From: DATKEG01 sp035544515
GTDB taxonomy: Bacteria; Acidobacteriota; Vicinamibacteria; Fen-336
Assembly: GCA_035544515.1 (NCBI GenBank)
Contig: DATKEG010000001.1
Span: 1 to 8,343, forward strand
Direction of reading: 5' to 3'
Length of the DNA stretch: 8,343 nucleotides
Positions 1 to 6,585 of the stretch are shown here, piece by piece. The notes beneath the pieces were generated by a model. The model was not told where the DNA came from, did no database searches, and saw only the letters and a program-made list of their open reading frames with translations. The stretch's first letter is position 1; every line of letters begins with the position of its first letter. The position numbers and the translations under genes are program-made.

Positions 1-539
1 GCCTCGACATCGGTACGGACGAGCTTCCAGTGCGAGCCGAGGTTGAGCAGCGCGTCGCCGCGGGCCAGAAGCCCTCGTTCGAGCAGCCCGACGCACAGGG
101 TCTCCTCGCCGCGCATCACGTCGGCGGTGACCACGCCTTTCGCGGCGCCCGGCCGCTCGACGGTGTGCACGCCCGGGATGAACACGAACGGCAGGTCCGA
201 CACGTCCGGGAAGGAAGCTTCCCGGACCGCGGCGGCGATGTCCCTGGTCCCGGCCGGGGCGGTCACGTGCGGCAGGTCCAGCAGCCCCTGGGGCGACGTG
301 ATCATCCCCGCGGCCGCGACGAGCCGGGGCGCCGGAACGCCGGCCGGCCGCTCGCGCAGCAGCGCGTCCAACGCCACACGCAGGCCGGCCTTCCAGCGGC
401 CGTTGTGCCCGTCGCGGGCCGTGTCCCGCGCGCCCACCGCCGCCTCGCGGCGGGCCACGACCTCCTCGCCCCGCACCAGCCAGACGCGCGTGTTCGTCGT
501 GCCGCCGTCGACGCAGAGGAGCGTCTCGCCGTCAGTCAT
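1..539 (-). CDS. dgoK: 2-dehydro-3-deoxygalactonokinase (DgoK family), 3' end cut off by window edge
   Basis: This is the first 179 codons of a sugar-acid kinase; the C-terminal part lies beyond position 1. The family phosphorylates 2-keto-3-deoxy-galactonate with ATP to the 6-phosphate in the cytoplasm, feeding the DgoA-type aldolase. Visible family marks are the N-terminal phosphate loop DGGTTNTRVW (residues 11-20, compare WGSTNLRAWL in E. coli DgoK), AAGMITSPQG (76-85), IPG (121-123), DVMRGEET (140-147) and the LNLGSHWKLV segment (165-174), which sits where relatives have a PGTHxKWV-like motif. There is no signal peptide. The ATG at 539-537 overlaps the last codons of the upstream permease by 8 nt (ATGACTGA arrangement) and has no good Shine-Dalgarno of its own, so translation is probably coupled to the permease. 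It is the last visible gene of the minus-strand unit. Family assignment is firm; exact substrate (galactonate versus another 2-keto-3-deoxy acid) is inferred. Confidence 0.87.
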   Translation of the reverse strand, partial: MTDGETLLCVDGGTTNTRVWLVRGEEVVARREAAVGARDTARDGHNGRWKAGLRVALDALLRERPAGVPAPRLVAAAGMITSPQGLLDLPHVTAPAGTRDIAAAVREASFPDVSDLPFVFIPGVHTVERPGAAKGVVTADVMRGEETLCVGLLERGLLARGDALLNLGSHWKLVRTDVE

Positions 540-2958
540 GCCGCAGCGCCTGGAGCGGATCGGTGCGAGCGGCGGCGCGCGCGGGCCGACCGCTGGCCGC
601 GAGCACGACCGCGGCCAGGAGCGCGGCCATCCCCAGCAAGGCCCAGGGATCGCTGGCGCTCACGCCATAGAGGATCGCCTGCAACGCGCGGGCGAGCGCC
701 ACGGCCAGGAGGAGGCCGAACGCGATGCCGGCCGCGGCCATCCGCGCCGCCTGGCCCAGGACGAGACGGAGCACGTCCTCGCTCGTGGCGCCGAGGGCCA
801 TGCGCACGCCGATCTCCCGCCGGCGGCGCGAGACGGCGTAGGAGAGGACGCCGTACACGCCCAGGCAGGCGAGGAAGAGCGCGACGCCGGCGAAGACGCC
901 CATGGCCCTCCCGAAGAAACGCTGGGGCCAGGTGGTCACCAGGCGCCGGGCGCGCATGGTGTGCAGGTCGAACACCGGCACCTCGGGCGCGACCTCGGCG
1001 AGCGCGCGCCGGACCGGCTGAACGAGGGCCTCCGCGGGGCCAGCGCCGCGGACCAGGAACGCCATCAAGCGGGATCCGCTCCGGGCGTACGGCACGTACA
1101 CGTGCAGGCGCGACTGGCTCGTCTCCTCGCCGAACTCCTCGTACTGCACCTCGGGCGCGATGCCGACGACCGTGAGCCAGGTCGTCCCGCCGGCGTCCAC
1201 CAGGCCGACCCTCCGCCCCACCGCTTCGCCCTCCGGCCAGAAACGGCGGGCGAGCATCCCGTTCACGATGGCGACCGGCGCCGCGGCGTCCTCGGTCTCG
1301 CCCTCCGTGAACGTCCGGCCCTGCTCCATCCGCAGACCGAGCGTGGCGAAGAATGAGGGCTGGATGGTGATCCTCTGCGCGCCCGTCTCCTGGCCGGGGG
1401 CGACCGGCCGCCCGTCGGCGACCACGCGCACGGGCGCGCCGCCGTCGTCCGCGGGGATGCTGGAGGTGGCCGCCGCCTCCACCACGCCGGGCAGCGCGCG
1501 CAGCCGCTCGGCCGCCCGCCGGAAGAACGCCGCCTTCGCGGGCAGCGGGTCGTAGGCGTCGCCCGCCAGGGAGACGCGCAGGCTGACGACGCTCGACTCC
1601 TCGAAACCGGCGTCCGCCGCCTGCAGCTCCAGGAAGCTCCGGACCATCAGGTTGGCCCCGACGAGCAGCGCGAGGCACAGCGCCACCTGCCCGACCACGA
1701 GTGAGGCCTGGAGCCGCCGGTCCGCGCTCGACCCGGCGCTGCGGCCTTCCTCTTTCAGGGTGCCGATCACGTCGGGCCGGGACGCCCGCAGGGCGGGCGG
1801 GAGACCGAACGCCACCGCGGTGAGCAGCGCCACGCCGCCGAGGAACGCGACCACGCGGCCGCTGACCTCCAGCCTGATCCAGTAGGGCAGCTCCTCGGGC
1901 CAGGATGCGACCACCGCGTCGAGCCCGGCCGTCCCCAGCAGGGCGCCGAGCGCCGTGCCGGCGAGCGACAGGAGGAGGCTTTCGACGAGCATCAGGCGCA
2001 CGACCCGTCCACGGCTCGCGCCCACGGCCGTACGCACCGCGATCTCGCGTTGGCGCGCGACGCCCCGAGCCAGCAGGAGGTTGGCCAGGTTCGCACAGCC
2101 GATGAGCAGCACGAAGACGACCGCCGCCATGAGCGAGAGCACGGCGACGCGGCCGCCGGTGTCGAAGACGGCGTCGCGGTAAAAGAGCGCGCGTAGCCCC
2201 CAGTTCCGGTTCGTGCCGGGATGGCGCTCGGCCAGGGCGGCCGCGAGCGCGTCCAGCTCCTGCTGGAGCCGGGGGAGGCCCACCCCTGCGCGCAAGACGC
2301 CGACGGCGGCAACGAATCGCCGGTCACGCGAGCCTTCGTCCCGGCCGTAAGGCACCCAGAGCTGGGCGCGCTCGGGGAAACGGAATCCCTCGCGCATCAC
2401 ACCGGCGACCACGAGAGCGCGCTGGTTGACGTGGATCGCGTGGCCCACGATCCCGGGGTCGCCGCCGAAGCGGCGCTGCCAGAGGCCGTGGCTCAGCATC
2501 ACCACCGGCTCGAAACCGGCCGTGGCGCCCTCCTCCGGGAGGAAGTGCCGGCCCAGCAGCGGCTGCGCGCCGATGAGCTCGAACAGGTTCGGCGTGACCG
2601 ATCCACCCTCGACGCGCTCGGCCTCGCCCTCGGCCGTCAGCGTGAAGCCGCGGGCCATGTAGCCGGCCACATCCTCCAGAGTCCCGCTCGCCGCCCGGAT
2701 GTCCTGGAGATCGGGGAACGACACGCCCGAGTCCTGCCAGTCCTCGGCCAGGGTGGGGTGAGTGGAGTGCAGGCTCACCACGCGCGCACTGCGCTCGCCG
2801 AAGGGCAGGGGCGCGAGCAGCAGGGCGTCCACCATGGTGAAGACGGCGGCGTTCGCCCCGATGCCGATGGCCAGCGTCAGGAGCGCGGTGGCCGTGAAGC
2901 CCGGGCGTCGGAGCAGGCCGCGCGAGGCGTGGCGAACGTCGCGGAGGAGCGCGTCCAC
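532..2958 (-). CDS. ADOP-type ABC transporter permease (duplicated MacB_PCD/FtsX protein)
   Basis: An 808-residue inner-membrane protein built from two MacB-periplasmic-core/FtsX units, about twice the size of MacB-like single-unit permeases and typical of the ADOP ('acidobacterial duplicated orphan permease') family. Order: cytoplasmic start, TM1 (about 21-43, with LAIGIGANAAVF), periplasmic domain 1 (about 45-265), TM2-4 (about 271-297, 322-348, 369-390), TM5 (416-440), periplasmic domain 2 (about 445-675), TM6-8 (682-710, 733-763, 771-789) and the closing RPARAAARTDPLQALR (791-806), the usual FtsX C-terminus. The internal duplication shows in REIAVRTAVGAS (305-316) versus REIGVRMALGAT (714-725). 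A GTG start at 2958 is chosen because the family begins just before LLRDVRH; it lies 8 nt after the preceding gene's stop with only a weak GGAA nearby, suggesting coupled translation. The open frame extends far upstream but there it runs antisense-like through the next gene. No ATPase is present; the transported substrate is unknown, although relatives are linked to efflux or lipoprotein/cell-envelope work. Confidence 0.9.
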   Translation of the reverse strand: MDALLRDVRHASRGLLRRPGFTATALLTLAIGIGANAAVFTMVDALLLAPLPFGERSARVVSLHSTHPTLAEDWQDSGVSFPDLQDIRAASGTLEDVAGYMARGFTLTAEGEAERVEGGSVTPNLFELIGAQPLLGRHFLPEEGATAGFEPVVMLSHGLWQRRFGGDPGIVGHAIHVNQRALVVAGVMREGFRFPERAQLWVPYGRDEGSRDRRFVAAVGVLRAGVGLPRLQQELDALAAALAERHPGTNRNWGLRALFYRDAVFDTGGRVAVLSLMAAVVFVLLIGCANLANLLLARGVARQREIAVRTAVGASRGRVVRLMLVESLLLSLAGTALGALLGTAGLDAVVASWPEELPYWIRLEVSGRVVAFLGGVALLTAVAFGLPPALRASRPDVIGTLKEEGRSAGSSADRRLQASLVVGQVALCLALLVGANLMVRSFLELQAADAGFEESSVVSLRVSLAGDAYDPLPAKAAFFRRAAERLRALPGVVEAAATSSIPADDGGAPVRVVADGRPVAPGQETGAQRITIQPSFFATLGLRMEQGRTFTEGETEDAAAPVAIVNGMLARRFWPEGEAVGRRVGLVDAGGTTWLTVVGIAPEVQYEEFGEETSQSRLHVYVPYARSGSRLMAFLVRGAGPAEALVQPVRRALAEVAPEVPVFDLHTMRARRLVTTWPQRFFGRAMGVFAGVALFLACLGVYGVLSYAVSRRRREIGVRMALGATSEDVLRLVLGQAARMAAAGIAFGLLLAVALARALQAILYGVSASDPWALLGMAALLAAVVLAASGRPARAAARTDPLQALRHD

Positions 2959-2966
2959 GCTTCCGT

Positions 2967-4658
2967 TCAGCGCCGCCGGGCCAGGGCCTCTGCCAGGGCC
3001 TTCTCCGCCAGGGGAGCCATCAACGCGTAGCCGGCGGCGTTGGGGTGGAGCCCGTCGTCGTTGAGATCCGGCTTCAGCCCGCCCGTGGCGTCGGCGACGG
3101 CGGGGAAATAGTCGAGGTACACGTGGCCGTTGTCGCGCGCGTGGCCGGCCATCCAGGCGTTGAGCGCGCGCAGGGTGGCGGGCGGGCGGTCCCTCGTCCG
3201 CAGGAGGGGCCGTCCCGTGGCGTCCTTCTTGTCGTCGGACACCGGCAGGAGCGAGGCGAGCACCACGCGTATGCCGTGCAGCCTCGCCAGCTCGGCCATG
3301 GTCGCGAGGTTCTGCTGCACGACGTCGAGGCCCACCGGCCCGGCGTTGCCCGCGATGTCGTTGGTCCCGGCCAGGATCACCACGGCGTCGGGCCCGAGCG
3401 CGATCACGTCCGCCCGGAAGCGCAGCAGCATCTGCGACGTCGTCTGGCCGCCGATGCCGCGGTTGACGTACGGCCGGCCCGGGAAGAAGCCGCCGTAGCC
3501 CGCCTTCGACCAGTTGTCCGTGATCGAGTCGCCGAAGAAGACGGCGCGCTTCTCGCCGGGCCGTTTGGGCGCGAGCGCGGCGTTGGCGGCCGCGTAGCGC
3601 GACCGCCGGCCGAAGTCGGTGGCGATGAACTGCAGGCAGGCGATCTTGTCGTCGCCGGCGAAGCGGTTGCAGCCGTTGGGCCACACGGGGAACCGCCAGT
3701 CCGCGGGGGCGGCGGCGTATTGACCCGGGAACGCGATCTGGGGCGGGGCGGGCGGCGGCGCGGAGGCCGCGCTCGGCACGGGCGGCCGGTGCCAGGGCAC
3801 GTCGAGCCCCGGCGTGTCGTGCCGGAACAGGCGGATCCCCTGCCCGTTGCCCGCGACGTACATGTCCGAGCAGGACAGGGCCCCGGCGCCGAAGTCGACG
3901 TTGGCCCCCGCGCTGCGGCCGAGCGGCGTCACCTCCTTGCCGTCCGGGCCGATCTCGTAAAGCGTCGACGACGCGGTGACGTAGAGCCGGCCCCTGGCGT
4001 CGAACGCGATGCCGTCGGCCTTCGCCTGAGGCAGCGTCGCGAACAGCTCGCGGCCGGCTTCCACCCCGTGGGCCAGGGAGAGACGGACGACCTCCGGGGT
4101 GGCCCAGGAGTTGACGTAGAGCCGGCCGTCCGGCCCGAACGCCAGGCCGTTCGGCTCGGTGAGGGGGCTGGTCGTCACGCGGCTCTTCGCCCCGCCGGGG
4201 GTCACGCGGTACACGTGGCCGGAGGTCTGGTCGTTGTAGTAGACAAGACCGTCCTCGCCCAGCGTCACCCCGTTGATGCCCTCTTCCGCGTCGGCGAGCG
4301 CGCGCACGACCGGCGGGTCGGCCAGGCTCACCGCGAGCAGCTTCCGCAGGGTCCGCGATCCGGCGTAGAGCACCTGCCGCTGCGGATCGAGCGTGATGCC
4401 GAGCGCGTTCCCCCCGAGGTCCAGCCATTGCGTCTCCGGCGCCTGGTCGTACGGGGGACGGTAGCGCGCCAGGTAATGCTGGTTCGAGCCGACGAACGGC
4501 TGGGAAAAGTAGATCGTGCCGTCGGGCGCGATCACGAGGCCCTCCGCGGTGGCGATGGTGTCGAGCGGCGGACGAGCGCCCCCGCACGGGGTGGCGGCGG
4601 CCGCGGGAAGGGACGCGACGGCGAGGGCGAGAACGGCCGCGGACGCGGCGTGATTCAT
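2967..4658 (-). CDS. Exported SMP-30-like lactonase propeller fused to SGNH/GDSL hydrolase
   Basis: A 563-residue exported protein with two catalytic-type modules. Residues 1-23 are a Sec-type signal peptide. Residues about 35-290 form a six-bladed SMP-30/gluconolactonase-like propeller with repeats of the form G-hydrophobic-x4-DG-x-hydrophobic-Y at about 40, 87, 130, 171 and 216, and a weaker one near 261. E39, N129, N170 and D215 fall where SMP-30 lactonases carry their metal and substrate ligands. A Pro/Ala-rich linker (about 292-315) and a two-cysteine segment (C330, C341) lead to an SGNH hydrolase (about 371-563): GDSIT with Ser378, GIGG (401-404), GTND (431-434, Asn433) and DGLHPN (535-540, Asp535 and His538), so all four blocks are intact. 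The ATG at 4658 is preceded by GGAGG with a 7-nt gap, better than the in-frame ATG 12 codons upstream. It is first gene of the minus-strand unit with the permease and dgoK. Likely action is hydrolysis of sugar lactones and acyl esters outside the cytoplasm; the substrate is inferred. Confidence 0.85.
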   Translation of the reverse strand: MNHAASAAVLALAVASLPAAAATPCGGARPPLDTIATAEGLVIAPDGTIYFSQPFVGSNQHYLARYRPPYDQAPETQWLDLGGNALGITLDPQRQVLYAGSRTLRKLLAVSLADPPVVRALADAEEGINGVTLGEDGLVYYNDQTSGHVYRVTPGGAKSRVTTSPLTEPNGLAFGPDGRLYVNSWATPEVVRLSLAHGVEAGRELFATLPQAKADGIAFDARGRLYVTASSTLYEIGPDGKEVTPLGRSAGANVDFGAGALSCSDMYVAGNGQGIRLFRHDTPGLDVPWHRPPVPSAASAPPPAPPQIAFPGQYAAAPADWRFPVWPNGCNRFAGDDKIACLQFIATDFGRRSRYAAANAALAPKRPGEKRAVFFGDSITDNWSKAGYGGFFPGRPYVNRGIGGQTTSQMLLRFRADVIALGPDAVVILAGTNDIAGNAGPVGLDVVQQNLATMAELARLHGIRVVLASLLPVSDDKKDATGRPLLRTRDRPPATLRALNAWMAGHARDNGHVYLDYFPAVADATGGLKPDLNDDGLHPNAAGYALMAPLAEKALAEALARRR

Positions 4659-4724
4659 TCGAGAGCCTCCCCACCGGTACGCCGGGTACTCCATTCCGTG
4701 GTGGTGAACGATACACTACCGGGG
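4659..4724. promoter_or_regulatory. Divergent promoter region between the propeller-SGNH operon and the thioredoxin-like gene
   Basis: This 66-bp gap must carry the promoters of two oppositely transcribed units. On the plus strand TACACT (4712-4717) resembles a -10 box; it lies only 7 nt before the thioredoxin ATG, which would give an almost leaderless transcript and would explain the missing Shine-Dalgarno there. On the minus strand TAGTGT (4718-4713) overlaps the same bases and could serve the other unit with a leader of about 45-50 nt. No convincing -35 boxes are seen. The existence of promoters here is strongly implied by gene orientation; the exact boxes are guesses. Confidence 0.4.
4666..4670 (-). 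promoter_or_regulatory. Ribosome binding site deciding the start of the propeller-SGNH gene
   Basis: Read on the minus strand this is GGAGG, 7 nt before the ATG at 4658. It selects this ATG over the in-frame one at 4694, which would place a charged, Trp-containing extension ahead of the signal peptide. Confidence 0.8.
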
Positions 4725-5051
4725 ATGGGCTCGGGCTACCTCGACGTGGCGCAAACGCCGTCCCGCGAGCAGATCGACTCGGCGCCGGGGCTGGTGCTCC
4801 TCGAGTTCGGGACCGACTGGTGTCCGATCTGCCGGGCCCTGCAACCCTACGTCGCCGACCTGGTCGGCCGGCATCCCCAGGTGCGGCACGTCAAGGTGGA
4901 GGACGGCCCCGGACGCGCCCTCGGGCGCTCCTTCCGGGTCAGGCTCTGGCCGAACCTCGTCTTCGTGAAGGACGGCGCGGTCGTCCGGCAGCTGGCGCGT
5001 CCCACGGCGGCGGAGCTGCGCGAGGCCTTCGCCGCGTTCGTCGCCCCTTAG
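4725..5051 (+). CDS. Small thioredoxin-family protein with CPIC active site
   Basis: A 108-residue single-domain thioredoxin fold, close to the usual length. The redox motif WCPIC is at residues 32-36 (Cys33, Cys36), preceded by the VLLEFGTD strand, and the conserved cis-proline is Pro76 in LWPNLVF (74-80), followed by the KDG turn and a C-terminal helix. No signal peptide or membrane segment is visible, so it should work in the cytoplasm. The stretch EDGPGRALGRSFRVRLWP (59-76) matches a subgroup of small thioredoxin-like proteins I know mainly from proteobacteria; Trp before the cis-proline is unlike classic TrxA (Ile-Pro-Thr). The ATG at 4725 has no clear Shine-Dalgarno; an in-frame GTG at 4704 would add seven residues, but the fold does not need them. 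It is transcribed alone: divergent from the propeller-SGNH operon and convergent with the oxidoreductase, whose stop is 11 bp away. Role is presumably thiol-disulfide exchange; partner unknown. Confidence 0.87.
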   Translation: MGSGYLDVAQTPSREQIDSAPGLVLLEFGTDWCPICRALQPYVADLVGRHPQVRHVKVEDGPGRALGRSFRVRLWPNLVFVKDGAVVRQLARPTAAELREAFAAFVAP

Positions 5052-5062
5052 GGCTCGTCAGG

Positions 5063-6466
5063 CTAACGCGGCGCCCGCCGCTCCGCCGCCCGGGGCGGGG
5101 TGAGCCGGGCCAGCGCGGTCCCCTCCGTCGTCACGTAGTACTTCGCCAGCATGTTCGGCCGCTCCCAGGCCGGCAGCGTCGAGCGGTCGCGCACGTGGCG
5201 CAGGAAGCGCTGCGTGACCTGGGCGAAGTGGTCCTCGTGGCCGATGCGCAGGCGGTCGGGGACGGTGAGCCGCAGCTCGGGGCCGAGGTCCGCAACCGCG
5301 GTGCCGGGATAGCGGTCCTGCACGGCCGCGAGCTTCCGCCGTACGGCGGCGAGGACGGCGGGCTTGTCGCCGGCGGCGTTGGGCACGACGTAGACCTCCG
5401 GCACGTTTTTCTCCGCCGCGCCCTGGCGCACCTCCACCTTCGCCCGCGAGCCGCGGTAGAAGGCGAAGTGCGAGTCGCCGGCCCCCGCCGGCGCCTCCCA
5501 GTCCCAGATCACGTTGAGCGTCACGTGGGCCCCGCGCAGCGCGTAGGAGACCAGCGTGTTGCAGAAGTACTCCAGGCGGTCGTCCTTCACCCGGCCGGCC
5601 AGGTACGGGGGGAAGTCCTCGCGCGTGACGCGGCGGAACTCGGCGCGCGGGATCGGCGTCGGCCAGCGCTGCGCGCCCAGCAGCCGCACGTCCTGGCGGT
5701 AGTCGATGGCCTCGTCCGGGTGGAGCGTCCACTGGACGAGGTCCACCAGGTGCGTGCCGATGTCGTTGAGACCCTCGCCCTGCTCGTCCGTGTCGAAGAA
5801 CCACACCGGGCGGATGTTGGGCGCGCCGGCCACCGTCTTCATGAGGTGGTGGACGCTTTCCATGTACACGGCGGGCTCGGCCGGGCTGCCCGGGACCAGG
5901 GTGCCGAACGTGGCCGGGTCGTTGACCAGCTCCCGCTGCAGCTCGCTCGTCACCTCGAACCGCTCCGTCATGATGTCGAGCGCCACGCGGCCGGTGCGGT
6001 CGGCGGTCTCCAGGACGCGCGCCAGCTTCGGCAGGTCCGGCGGCTCCAGGATCCACGGCTTGTCCACCAGCGCGTGCAGCCCCGCGTCGACGGAGGCCTG
6101 GATGCGGTCGATCTTGCCGCGGTTCCGGCCCGAGATCACGGCCACGTTGCCGGGGCGGTCGCGGAGCATGCGCTCCAGGAAGTCCGCGCCGGTGTGGACC
6201 TCCAGCTCCCACTTCGTGGGCGCGTCCTTGCGCAGGTTGAAGCGCGCGATGCGCCCCAGGTGGTCCATCAGGTCCGGCCCCAGGGGGGCGAACACGTGCA
6301 CGGTCGGCGACACGCCCGGGTACATCTCCTTCTGGACGAGCGAGGCGTGGAAGTGCCCCGGGTCCAGGGTGATGAAGCGGATGTCCGGCATGGGCGGGCT
6401 CCCCTCGCTCGTGAGAGCGGCACCGAGCGCCAGCAACGACGCGGCCGTCGCCTTCCTGGTCACCAT
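5063..6466 (-). CDS. Probably exported Gfo/Idh/MocA-type oxidoreductase with PF16490-like C-terminal domain
   Basis: A 467-residue oxidoreductase. Residues 1-23 (RK pair, then a short Ala/Leu core) look like a weak export signal. The first strand reads IRFITLDPGHFHASL (29-43) instead of the classic GxGxxG dinucleotide loop, a feature of the subgroup whose C-terminal half is called 'putative oxidoreductase C-terminal domain'. Family residues are present: DKP (135-137, equal to the usual EKP), DIMTER (164-169), SVHH (204-207) and NDIGTHLVDL (234-243) with Asp235 and His239 in the catalytic region. Relatives are NAD(P)-dependent sugar or cyclitol dehydrogenases or lyase-like enzymes; the substrate here is unknown. 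The start is ambiguous: the ATG at 6466 has GGAGG only 3 nt away (the next codon, GTG at 6463, has 6 nt), whereas the ATG at 6391 has GGGGAG 7 nt upstream and would give a cytoplasmic protein without signal. The longer form is kept because many relatives carry signals. Transcribed divergently from the small secreted-protein gene. Confidence 0.85.
   Translation of the reverse strand: MVTRKATAASLLALGAALTSEGSPPMPDIRFITLDPGHFHASLVQKEMYPGVSPTVHVFAPLGPDLMDHLGRIARFNLRKDAPTKWELEVHTGADFLERMLRDRPGNVAVISGRNRGKIDRIQASVDAGLHALVDKPWILEPPDLPKLARVLETADRTGRVALDIMTERFEVTSELQRELVNDPATFGTLVPGSPAEPAVYMESVHHLMKTVAGAPNIRPVWFFDTDEQGEGLNDIGTHLVDLVQWTLHPDEAIDYRQDVRLLGAQRWPTPIPRAEFRRVTREDFPPYLAGRVKDDRLEYFCNTLVSYALRGAHVTLNVIWDWEAPAGAGDSHFAFYRGSRAKVEVRQGAAEKNVPEVYVVPNAAGDKPAVLAAVRRKLAAVQDRYPGTAVADLGPELRLTVPDRLRIGHEDHFAQVTQRFLRHVRDRSTLPAWERPNMLAKYYVTTEGTALARLTPPRAAERRAPR
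6399..6404 (-). promoter_or_regulatory. Possible internal ribosome binding site giving a signal-less oxidoreductase
   Basis: On the minus strand this is GGGGAG, 7 nt before the in-frame ATG at 6391 (residue 26 of the long form). Starting here would remove exactly the predicted signal segment and begin with MPDIRF, directly at the first beta strand. It may be a genuine alternative start or a chance G-rich stretch. Confidence 0.35.
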
Positions 6467-6493
6467 CTGCCTCCGTGTGAGCGTCGAGTCCGT

Positions 6494-6499
6494 ATCCTA
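6494..6499 (-). promoter_or_regulatory. Putative -10 box of the oxidoreductase gene
   Basis: On the minus strand TAGGAT matches four of six positions of TATAAT and would start transcription about 20 nt before the ATG at 6466. It is one of the few AT-containing spots in the 119-bp divergent region; no good -35 is seen upstream. Confidence 0.35.
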
Positions 6500-6546
6500 G
6501 CCGGGTTCGTGGCGCGAGTCCTGCATCCCTGCCTCCTGATCTGGGG

Positions 6547-6552
6547 TAGGCT
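6547..6552 (+). promoter_or_regulatory. Putative -10 box of the small secreted-protein gene
   Basis: TAGGCT lies 33 nt before the ATG at 6586 and would give a leader of about 27 nt containing the TGGAGG ribosome binding site. A CTGCAT at 6521-6526 is a poor -35 candidate at an over-long spacing of 20 bp. Support is position and similarity to TAGACT before the last gene. Confidence 0.3.
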
Positions 6553-6585
6553 CGTCCTGTGCGTGAGATCCGACTGGAGGACGCC

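Noticed and set aside
2959..4716. Continuous upstream extension of the permease frame through the propeller-SGNH gene
   Set aside because: The extension is Arg/Pro/Gly-rich low-complexity sequence in a shifted frame of an intact gene; the permease family begins right after the GTG at 2958.
3045..4724. Very long plus-strand open frame upstream of and continuous with the thioredoxin gene
   Set aside because: It is antisense to the well-supported propeller-SGNH gene, rich in Arg/Gly/Val/His with no domain, and arises from extreme GC content. Only the part from 4725 is a real gene.
5086..5098. GC hairpin (CCGCC, 3-nt loop, GGCGG) after the thioredoxin stop
   Set aside because: Stem of only five pairs, no following T-run, and it lies inside the C-terminal coding part of the oxidoreductase; not supportable as a terminator.
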